Shown one piece after another: positions 54,353 through 64,000 of a DNA stretch of 64,000 bases; the stretch's first letter is position 1; the number at the start of each line of letters is the position of its first letter. The notes under the pieces were generated by a model. The model was not told where the DNA came from and searched no databases. It was given only the letters and a program-made list of their open reading frames with translations. The stretch comes from Archegozetes longisetosus (taxonomy: Eukaryota; Arthropoda; Arachnida; Sarcoptiformes; Trhypochthoniidae): positions 9,026,001 through 9,090,000 of the forward strand of contig JAEMBT020000002.1 in the NCBI GenBank assembly GCA_018873245.2. Direction: 5' to 3'. A program made the position numbers and the translations under genes.

Positions 54353-57188
54353 TTATAATTCAATCTCTTGGAATGATTGTGCGATCGATTCGATCCAAAT
54401 TGAAACAGCGACAGCACCCGGATCTGGTTTTGTGATCGGAATCAGATTTACATACGAAGCTCTGCCAACATTAGCTTTCATCGTAGCAGTACTTTCTATT
54501 AAATGTAAATTAAATCAGCTTTAGAGCAAATATGCAGATTTTGGCGTTATTTTCTAATACCTGCCCCTCTCTTTGCATTCATTGCCACTAAGTGTGCAAT
54601 TTTACTATAAGGCAGACTGCGATCACACTCAACTAATGCAAGATATGCAAAATGCAGAGAATCTAAAAAATAGAGATCAAAAATTAAGTCTAGTATTAGA
54701 ATAGCTGTTAAGAGCTGAACAAACCGAGCATTGATCTGTCGCCAGGTTGTGCCGAACTGTATCGCGATATAGTATCCATGCTGCATTTAAGCACATCTGC
54801 CCAAAAATCTATAAAGTTGTATGAACTATCGTTTATCCGATCTCTCAAATTCCGCACCGCTTGCGAGGCAGCCGTCAGCATAAGACTGTAAATCGCACCA
54901 CTAGTGCCCCCCATATTCCTCTCAATCAGATGAGCCAATTGCAAAAACGACGGAACCAACTTTTTCTCTAAATTAAAATTAGCTAAATTAATGTCTACCT
55001 GTTAGCCAAAAATTGTATCTTGACAGAGATTGGAAATTTCATTAGTTTTACTTCAAGTTTTATGTAGACTTTTAAGATAGTTGTTATCCCATCTCTGAAA
55101 CTAAGTTAGTATTAAGAAGAAAGTCTTAAGAAAGTGTTTTTTACGGCAGCATAAGATACTTGCCATGAGATTGTCAAGTATAAAACTAAACTCAAATGAT
55201 TAACATGGTGAATAAGTCCACGTTCGACAATTACCTTCGACTAGTTTCAAAATAAATTTGGAAATACTACTAAACGTCGAACCACAATCAGCATCACCTA
55301 ACTGTTCGTCTAATTCGTTGAGATAAGCTTCTGATGATATCTAAAAGAATGACAAGACAGCAATTAATTATTTGCTCAAAACAATAGAGCAGTTTGATAG
55401 TATAAAGGATGCTGAATTACATATGAAGACTAGTTAGTTTAGGTTAATTGACTACTAGTTAATTAGCAAACTATACTTTTGTTTAAATTCAGTCAAGATT
55501 GGCATACAATCACTTTTATCTAATCTTCACTATACTTCCATTAAAGCATTGTCAGCGCATGAAAATTTAGTTAAAACAGACTGAAATTATTAGCTACTAC
55601 TAGTGTTCCGAAAGTCTTATTATAAGGAAAAAGTTTAACATTATTTAAATGTGCTTAACCCACGAATATACATCAAATTAATCTCTTCAGTCTCGTTCAA
55701 CAATCTTGTAATAGGACTTTTGGGACGTAATGTGTAAATCCTGTAAGAATTTTTCTCAGATTCCAAGCAAATAATGAAAAGTTAACATCAACTTAGAAGC
55801 GATTAGGGGTATTAAATAAGTTTGATTATGAAATTTGAAGTATGTTTTTACTTGTATCGCAAAGCCAATTAGACAACTAAATTTGACTCACTAAAGCTTT
55901 ACACGAACGCTCAATCGATCTGATGAATATTTCTCTTCCGAACTTGAGTCCATCGATTGACTCATAATCAAAATGTTTTTCATTTTGATCAAGATCTGAT
56001 TTGAGAAAAATATCCTGATTGACAGTTTTAGGCATATCGTTATATTGGTTCCAGGTTGATGAACTACTCGGTGCATCTAATAATTCAAGTATTCTTTCAT
56101 TCACAACTATTAAACTTATTGAGACGCCTGACATATCAAATGATGTCATGAAAGGTCCGCAATATATTCTTTTAACAGAATAGTTAAGATTTTGTAGTTG
56201 CGTAACAGTTTCTTTGATAATAATGTTGAACTCAAATTGAGACATTCCGCCTAAATTGTTGATCAAAACTGCTATTTGATTGTTATTTTGCTTCAGAGAG
56301 TCTGTTAGTATAGATGAAGGACCGACCAGGTGGTTGAGCATTATCTCTACAACTTTGTTAGCCGAACACAGTTGTATACGTTGGACACCAGCCTCTCCGT
56401 GAACGCCTAATCCAAGCTCAATATCATTCGGTCCGAGACTGAATGACTGACCATGTCCTGGGATATTACAAGCTGTTAGGCTTATAGATATTGTGCCGAT
56501 TAATTGAGAAAATTGCGTTAATGTATCTTTTATAGTTTTCAAGTCGACTCCTTCTTCAGCCAAAGCTCCAGCTATCTTATGAATAAATGATATGCCTGCC
56601 AGTCCTCTTCGACCAGTTCTCTTTCCTTCTCCATAGAACGCGACATCTTCACCAAAAATAAACAGATCGACATTATATCCATTGAGAATAGCGTGTTCTC
56701 GCGCTAACCCGAAATTCAAACGGTCGCCAGTATAGTTTGCAACTATTATCAATATTTGATCCTCGCTATCTTTTCTGCCCACTGTTTCTATTAGTTTCAG
56801 AGTCTTCAGAGGAGGTGGTGACGCAAATATATCCCCAGCGATTGCAGCTGTCAATAAGCCAGAACCAACAAAGCCAGAAAACATCGGTTCGTGACCTGAG
56901 CCACCTTTTGTTTATAATAAAAATCAATTAAGTCAACTCACTTTATTGCATATGATTCTGTTTTGCAAGTTTTACGTTTTATCGATTCAATTTGAAACTT
57001 AGTTTGAGTGATTTACCTCCGCTTATGATCAAAACCTTTTTATTTTGGCGTAAAGTTTTGAAATCCTTGCGTATGACTGCATTGCATTCTCTGACGATTT
57101 GCAGCTGATTATTACACGAAACCAAACCAATCAAGTTTTCATAGACACAATCCTCGATAGAATTGATCATATGTTTGGTACTAATCAT
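54353..57188 (-). CDS. TKFC: Triokinase/FMN cyclase (dihydroxyacetone kinase)
   Basis: Phosphorylates dihydroxyacetone and glyceraldehyde with ATP in fructose and glycerol metabolism; the animal enzyme can also split FAD to cyclic FMN. Six exons: 57,017-57,188, 55,892-56,904, 55,235-55,340, 54,725-54,967, 54,561-54,662 and 54,353-54,495. All phases agree, giving 592 residues (human 575). The N-terminal DhaK domain shows SGGGSGHEP, ANYTGDRLNFGLAREHA and ELGLGVHGEAG with the substrate-binding His. The C-terminal DhaL domain shows LDEQLGDADCGSTF with the three Mg-binding Asp, then MGGTSGAIYSLMLTAA, PGDRSMLDSL and GRASYV. The GDGDCG of relatives is GDADCG here; the Asp residues stay. The fourth donor-acceptor pair (54,725/54,662) restores MLDSL. 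The start Met at 57,186 is chosen by homology; an in-frame Met five residues on is also possible. Confidence 0.93.
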
Positions 57189-60100
57189 TATTTTTAGGTG
57201 AGAATAGCCCAAAAATTAAACCAAAGTATGCTCGTATCACACTTTTGAATGTGATTCAATGTTAAAATGAATAAGATTTAAAAGCCAAATATCTTTTATC
57301 AACTTTCCTAAACTAAAATCAAAGTTCAAGGATTAGTCATAGAAATTATTTGCAAATTTTCCCCTAAGATATCCCAACGCTCACTGCTGCAAAGACTAAA
57401 CAAAGTAGAATTTGAAATATGTTCAAACTCATAAATTAATACTCGTAATCCATTGTTGTTCTCAAGAGATCATTTTTAATCAGCCTTCGAAAACAAAATT
57501 AATTGAAATGGGAGGTGCTCTTAGTTTTGAGGTAAAAAGGAGGAGACAATTATGATAACCATGCTCAATTAACAATTCATAAATCTAAAACAACCAACCC
57601 TGTTTGCGCTTAAACATTTTTCTAAGAAAATCTCATTCCGATTATCCCGATCTATGGACTTGAACTGAAAATATGTTAGATAGTTATGATAACTTTACAT
57701 GATTAACTTTGAACGTACTTTAAGCTTTCTTTCAATGTTATTATTCTTTATTCTCTTGAAGATCATTTTAGCAGTTCTACTGTGCATTCGAAGGTAACTT
57801 CTTTATGAGTTCTTAAAGTTACTTTGATCAGGTTCTGTCGTGTCATCTCTTGCTACCCGAAAGAGATAATTATTGATTTAGTAAGTGTTTAGGATTGGCC
57901 AATAGATGACTACAACCACTCTATAACTCGTTAGTCAAAAGTTTTATGCATTTGTATTAATTGACTAATTTTTGATTTTAATTGCAACAAAATTGAAACT
58001 TAGATTTTAATTTCTATAAAATAAGCTGTAGTAGTTTTTAATTGACTTTGCAGCAATTGTTTCGATACAATGCTATTGTAATCAAACTGAATAGGCTTCA
58101 AATATTATGACAACTAATTTCTTGCCATTGATTGTCAGTCTACTAAAACCTTATTAAGAAAATAATAAGAATATCTTAAAAAATGACTCCAAAATAATTA
58201 AGTCATCAAATTTTTGTTAAAATCAAAAGAGCTCTTTAGATTGATAGAAGGTTTGAAAATTAGTTCAATTAAATTATAGCTGACATCTATTCATGCGCAC
58301 ATTTTTCTATTTTGTAGACTTTAATGGATTGGCACGAATTTTTAAAAAGCCTAAGTCATTATGAATAAAACATTAAAATCTCATGAATGGCTTATAGGCT
58401 TTTTAAAATGTATTTCTACTCGTCAATGTGTAAAGTTTTTTCAAATGAAAATGTTCGACATAATTAAGTTATTTATTTATTTTGTTAAACTATATTGGAT
58501 TATAAGTTATAACTAGATATAAGGCACAAACGAATCAATTTTTAATTTACTTTTAGTCCTTTTAAGGATTACCACGAAGTTTATTGCATTAAAATACAAA
58601 ACCTTTGGACAGTAATTTAGTTAAGCCTAAGTTCAATCTCCAATTATTTTTCAAACAAATCAATTCATTAGTTTGGGAGAACTCATCTCGCTCTGTGGTT
58701 GCCGGCTTCAGAATGAACAATGTCTTCTTCCGGTTTTAGTAAGAGAAATATTTCATTAAAATTGAAAACTTGATCAAGTGAATCACTTTTTACTTCTGCA
58801 TAAAATGATACATGTAAAACTTTTGAGTAATATTTAATCGAGAGATTCTAGAAATAAGTTTTGAAGGGCTGATAAATGATCTGAAAAACATTGACCATAA
58901 GCTGAATGAGGAAGTTATGAAAAGTAAGGCAAAGGAAGTAGAGTAAGCGTTATTATCGTTGGAGTTGTAGGATATGTGATGTAGGGGTGAAATGGTAGAT
59001 GAGAATGCTCAATCTATAACTTTAATGCCAAGGACGATCGATCCCTATTGTATACATGGCATACTCTCTAAACTCTATCCTAACTCACATAACTAAGCTT
59101 TGCCCATATTTTATGTTTTGCTACAAATTCCTTTTTCATTTGGGCTACTTTTTCTACCAATTGATTTTAATGGCTTTTTTACTGCAAATATTAGATTTAA
59201 GGAGTTGCTCTACTTTTCGAATTGGACTCACTTATAATTCGGAACTGAACTAAAGCAATTGAATAAATGATTTGAAACAAATGGCAAAATTTATTGACTT
59301 TAAATAACTCATAGCAGTGTTATAAATAGCATTATTGATCACACTTTTGTTGAAGAATCAACTAAATAATGCTTAATATATGTAATAAAAATTTCATTAT
59401 TTTTCAAACCCCAATAAATGCATATAATCTTAATGAAAGATGATTATTGTGATTCAAATTTTCAACTTTCATCACAACTACTATTTTTCAAATTTGTGAA
59501 GGAAAACTTGCTCATTTAAACTTGGTTTAACTTAATGGATCAATAATATTTTGGGGGGAGGGTCAAATCTAAAAACCTTGAGTTATATTTTCCATGTCTC
59601 TATTCTGTGCTACAAAAATCGTTACGACTGCTATGAATAGAGGTTTTGCGGACAATTTCCTCATATAGAAAAGATAGTGATGACCAAAGGTTTTATTGTT
59701 CATTGTAGAGAAGGTATTCATACAACTGAATAGTACATATACTTTGTTAATTACTTTCAATGGGTCTGATAATAAGGTAGCATGAACTGTGGCATGTACA
59801 TAGATAGTATTAAATAAATCGATTACTATTAAACAAACAACAATTTAACAGTTTGATTTACTATTTCTCTTTTCCCTCGACCCTTATAGTAAACGCATGT
59901 TCTCCAATTAGCTTTTCGGTAAATGGAAAACAAGAAGTCTGTATGAGCATCAAATTCAACTTCTATCTCAGCTTTCAAGGCTACTCAATACTTAGCGAAA
60001 ATTCAATAAGACTTTTTTAGACTACTAAATTGCTCAGATACTATTTGGTTTCGTGAACAATCAGCCAATCCTGAACCTAAATATAAATCGAATTTTGTTC

Positions 60101-63100
60101 AATCCATTGTTAATTACTTTGAATGAAAACTAATGGATTGAGTGTATATTTTATTTGAAAAATCATCAGAGGATAAATTATTCAGAATAATTACAGAATA
60201 CAATTCTATATTATTGAAAAACTTTAATAGAAACTTGAAACTATAGAGTATGAAAAGTATAGTTATTATATTTAGAAGAGAATAAGCTATGTTGGAGTTG
60301 AAGCCAATATATTGGTATTGAAACCAATACACAGTAAGGTCTGAATACGCCTGTGATCTAATCGATCGGTTGCTCTCTAAATGGTTTAGAGCGCTTTCAG
60401 GATCTATAAATAGAACCAGTATTGCGCATAACATTTAGGTTAGTGTAACATTAAACCTAACTTTGACAAATATCATACTTTATATTACTCTCTTCATTAC
60501 TTTTATATAACCACTGGACTGAACGCCAGACAAATCTATTATTTTATTTCTCTTTTCCTATTCTAATCTTTATTAAATGTTTCCTCTAATTATTACTCAA
60601 TTATACTAATTCTAGTCTTATTATGATTTGATTGGAGTAATTTTACTGTCTCATCCTTCATCATATCGGATACTAGGCTTGAGCATTTTTTCTAAACATC
60701 TCAAGCTCTATCTGCGCAATGATCGAACAGCTGAAAATAATATAAACTCATTTTGCTTTTGTTCTCACAAACAAATTATTCAAATAATTTCATATATTCT
60801 TTAGATTTATTACTATAATATTGAATTACGAATAGTAAAATTAAACTTTCAATAAAAACTGCACCAATACATGGTCGAATAATTGAACCGGAAAAGTAGT
60901 TGCCATTATGTAATCAGATTTTGTTTCAATAATCAAATTCATAATTTTTTAAACTGCCACTGATTGATTATTATTGCAAGGCAAAATTCAAATGCAAATT
61001 CTTTCAGCATTCAGTTACTTGATTTGAAAAAATAAATTTTTGCCACCAGATAAAAATGATGAAAACTTTTGTGCACTCGATTACTGGCTTGAATATATTC
61101 GTAATCAATAGTGAACTGGAGCGCTTGAGTCAACTCAATCCTAGGATATTCCTCAAATTGATCCTAACATTGATTAGATTCCTGGATCTTATTGTACAAG
61201 TGACCCAAATAAATAACTTAAGACTTATTTCGAGAATTAAATACTGAAAGCATTTATTAAAAACTTAAAAAATGAGTCATTACAATAGAAATTGATATAC
61301 TATAATAATAATAATACGTTATAAGCTTTTATTAATTCAAATACATTCACACATCTATATTATTAAAAGAGAGTAAATAATTATAGATAAAATTAAGACT
61401 AGAAATTTTTAATTTTCATATCATTTTTCAACAATTATCCTTTGAGAAGTTAGACTACGTGTTATGACAATTTGATTAAAGTTGAACTTGACGTCCAATT
61501 CACATTTTCTAAGGAATTATTGGCAAACACAAACAGTTAACGTCTTGATCTCAGATTCTTAAATAGATTAACATTAATTTTAGTGCACATTAATTAATGT
61601 CAAAATTATCAACAATATAAAAGTAAAGCATAATAACTACCTTATATTAATGTATAAATTATATAATATATATATTTTATGTATAGTAACATTACATTAC
61701 ATGTCCAGATTAAAAAAGATAAGTCTTTACAATTATTTTGACTAAAATGTTAGAATTTTACAATATTTTATTAAAAGGAAAACACTTTCAAACAATTGCA
61801 ACGTTACTGGTATAATAAAAATCCTATCATACCCTCTCTTTTGCACATTTGACCAGCAAAAGTACCCCATCTTTAAGAAAATAGATTATAATAACATCTC
61901 CTTTTATCCAATTAACTACTTTTTATCGATTCTGATAAGAAACAAAAATCAATTTCTGCTTATGATATTCATATATTGTGCTGTCTTCGGATTCTTTAAG
62001 TTTTCTTATTTGAAAGTTAGTTCATAAGTACTAAAGACTGTTAAGGTATTGAAAGGAAAGACTTTTGGTTTGCAAAAGTTACTTCAAATTGAAAGATTGT
62101 TTGCTAACTACAAATTCAATAATACATAATCTAATAATTTAATAATAATAATAATAAAATTTCGCATTAAATATGATAAGTTATTAATAATAACGTTATA
62201 AAAAATTAACATATGGGCAGTGTGTGCGAGTTAGTCACAAGTCAATATCAAACCCGATATCACTCTATTCACTCTCTATCAACAATTACTTCATTTGCAA
62301 CCACAACAATGTCACTAATTGAAGATACTGCCGAGCCAGTCTTTTGCATAAGATAATGACTTTTCAAACTTTTATCAGAATTTGAACCATTATATCAATT
62401 TGAAAGTTGTCACAACTGTTTCGCTCTGGATGCGTATTTTAAAAGCTTTGAGATTTAGACTTTAAGCAGCTTTTAGACTGTTAACTGTTTTGTACTGAAT
62501 GGTTAACACTTTGGTCTACTTAAAATAATTAGAAAATTGAAACAACACAAATTATCAGAAAATTTGTCACATATAGTAGTTTATCGACAATTTGAACAAG
62601 AGGTTCAACTTAGACAATGACATTGACTCGCATCGCAAAACAATTTGTACTGATCACCGATTGAACTGTAAGCTTAATAATGGTTTGTTGAATAAGTTAT
62701 AACATTATAACATTATAATAGAAAGTGAAAAGAGCATAAGTATAATAATGTGTAAATGTAAAGAGAGTAACAGCTTTTTTATAAGATTATTATTATTATT
62801 ATTTTAAAAAATAACAATACGTAATAACAGTTTAATTATTTCATTATTTATCACAATTAAACAAAAAACAATTATTATTCATAATTTAAAATCGACTACA
62901 AAAATGAAAAACTCTTTACAAAATTTAAATTATAGGTCAATCATTGCTATAAATACAGTAATAATCTGAGAGTTAATGAATGAACAATAAATTCGGGCAA
63001 AGCTGCTCTTTCTCTATATAACTATCAACTTATTCACACCATTCGATACCTATTTAATGGTAAATTCATTATGACTGTTAGGAATCTAATAGTGGAAAAT

Positions 63101-63301
63101 TTAAAAAATTAATTTCTTCTTAAGATCGTAATTACAATTTTAAAACTTTTTAAAACTTTTTTAGCTTTTTTAACTTTTACTCAATCGAAATAATTATCTC
63201 AAAATAATAAATAAATTTGAAAATTAACAGAAAATTTTTAGTTGAAAAATATGTTCATATATTGTTTGCATTATTTAGTAATATTGATGAATAATTAGGT
63301 C
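57189..63301. other. Long intergenic region, 6.1 kb
   Basis: No gene recognised. Frames are short and AT-driven. A weak inverted repeat lies at 58,323-58,430 (AAAAAGCCTAAG against CTTATAGGCTTTTT). The rightmost 1-2 kb, very AT-rich with long A/T runs, is probably the 3' UTR of the gene at the right edge, but no polyadenylation site was assigned. Confidence 0.35.
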
Positions 63302-64000
63302 TTAATTAGCGACAAGTAAGTGCTGATACTGATTAGGATAGGAAACTCCATTCAGATTGTAGTTGATATTATCGAAAGCTTTGGAAGAATTATTAGCAGT
63401 ACCTGACGAGCCATTCACTGCAGAGTCGGAGGATAAGCCGCCAAAGTTCAAGTTAGTTCCACTAAAAGAGTTTCCAACTGATGCTCCGACGCCTGTTAGT
63501 GAAGGATTGTTAGGGCTCGAGATGAAAGGACTGGCCTTGTCGAGGAACGATGTGAACCGATTCATTCCGTTAGCCTTGTTTTGTTGGTGTTGACCACCGT
63601 TGCCTTTCGATAACTCTCCGCTTCCTACCAGTTCTGACAGATAGTTGTTGTCGAATAATCCCGAAATAAAACCGTTTCTGTTTGATGGTGTCGATGATGC
63701 GTTTGATGCGTAAGGACTTTGTGGACCGCTTCCGTAGGTTCCATTCGGAGATGAGGGAGAATTCGCACCGTTTCCTGTTGCCATCAGCATAAAACTGTTA
63801 GCCGAATCCATTTGAGTCGAGTTAGGAGATAATGATCGAGAATTGTGCGGTGAAACAGTTGAAGTCGAAGTGGCTGAGAATAGGCTATTGTTTGCTGCCA
63901 TTGGGCTCAATCCGACTGGAGATTGTTGTTGATTTGATGCTTGTTGTTGAAGAATGGCTCTTTGCTTTATATAATTACTGAACTCTGTCGGAGACATTCG
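63302..64000 (-). CDS. C-terminal part of a Q/S/N-rich protein, cut by the window edge
   Basis: The frame is open to the right edge, so the 232 visible residues are only the C-terminus; the Met at 63,995 is unlikely to be the true start. The sequence begins SPTEFSNYIKQRAILQQQ, then becomes Ser-, Asn-, Gly- and Gln-rich (SNQQQSPVGLSPMAANNS; TVSPHNSRSLSPNS), with a less disordered patch FISGLFDNNYLSELVG and FTSFLDKASPFIS. It ends YPNQYQHLLVAN. GC and codon use are clearly coding-like against the AT-rich flank. Such tails are common in transcription and RNA-binding proteins. The family cannot be named from this part. Confidence 0.7.
   Translation of the reverse strand, partial: RMSPTEFSNYIKQRAILQQQASNQQQSPVGLSPMAANNSLFSATSTSTVSPHNSRSLSPNSTQMDSANSFMLMATGNGANSPSSPNGTYGSGPQSPYASNASSTPSNRNGFISGLFDNNYLSELVGSGELSKGNGGQHQQNKANGMNRFTSFLDKASPFISSPNNPSLTGVGASVGNSFSGTNLNFGGLSSDSAVNGSSGTANNSSKAFDNINYNLNGVSYPNQYQHLLVAN

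Noticed and set aside
59056-61247. Short frames between TKFC and the right-edge gene
   Set aside because: Hydrophobic AT-rich chance frames without start context or motif.

Overview
The window is AT-rich nuclear DNA from an arthropod, most likely a mite or other chelicerate. The evidence is the set of protein homologues (a chaoptin-type photoreceptor adhesion protein, animal type I fatty acid synthase, flightless-1, WIPI2/Atg18, NPL4, triokinase/FMN cyclase), short GT-AG introns (mostly 55-130 bp), and many TA-, TTAA- and 8-bp-TSD DNA transposons. The species cannot be named from the sequence alone.

Layout. 1-17.3 kb is a transposon graveyard. It opens with a broken copy of the 3' part of fatty acid synthase (FAS), split by a hAT element with a clean 8-bp target duplication. 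It then holds hairpin MITEs, Tc1/mariner fragments, a 1.9-kb hAT with a decayed transposase, two GG-ended elements with 8-bp duplications, and an element with AATGTCGCC arrays and a 9-bp duplication. 17.4-25.3 kb is a full-length FAS gene (5 exons, about 2545 residues) carrying two reading-frame breaks. 25.3-30.2 kb repeats much of the left side: the same downstream DNA in direct orientation (1.18-3.08 kb against 26.28-28.06 kb) and an unidentified gene remnant in inverted orientation (6.4-7.9 kb against 28.0-29.1 kb). FAS is therefore bracketed by a segmental duplication, and each copy gives an empty site for insertions in the other.

30.2-46.4 kb is compact and gene-rich: NPLOC4 (+), WIPI2 (-), flightless-1 (+) and chaoptin (-). 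They are alternately convergent and divergent, with 143-970 bp between genes. 46.4-54.3 kb is a long stretch with no gene I can support. TKFC (triokinase/FMN cyclase, -) lies at 54.4-57.2 kb. After another empty 6 kb, the C-terminal part of a low-complexity Q/S/N-rich protein (-) runs off the right edge.

The genes do not form an operon or one pathway. NPLOC4 (p97/VCP cofactor) and WIPI2 (autophagy PI3P effector) are both proteostasis genes, FAS and TKFC are metabolic, and flightless-1 and chaoptin are LRR proteins of the actin and photoreceptor-membrane systems. I found no convincing new biological system. The points most worth checking are the duplication around FAS with reciprocal empty sites, an 8-bp tandem duplication in FAS exon 1 that resembles a hAT excision footprint, the large palindromic elements, and a pair of unidentified duplicated gene remnants.
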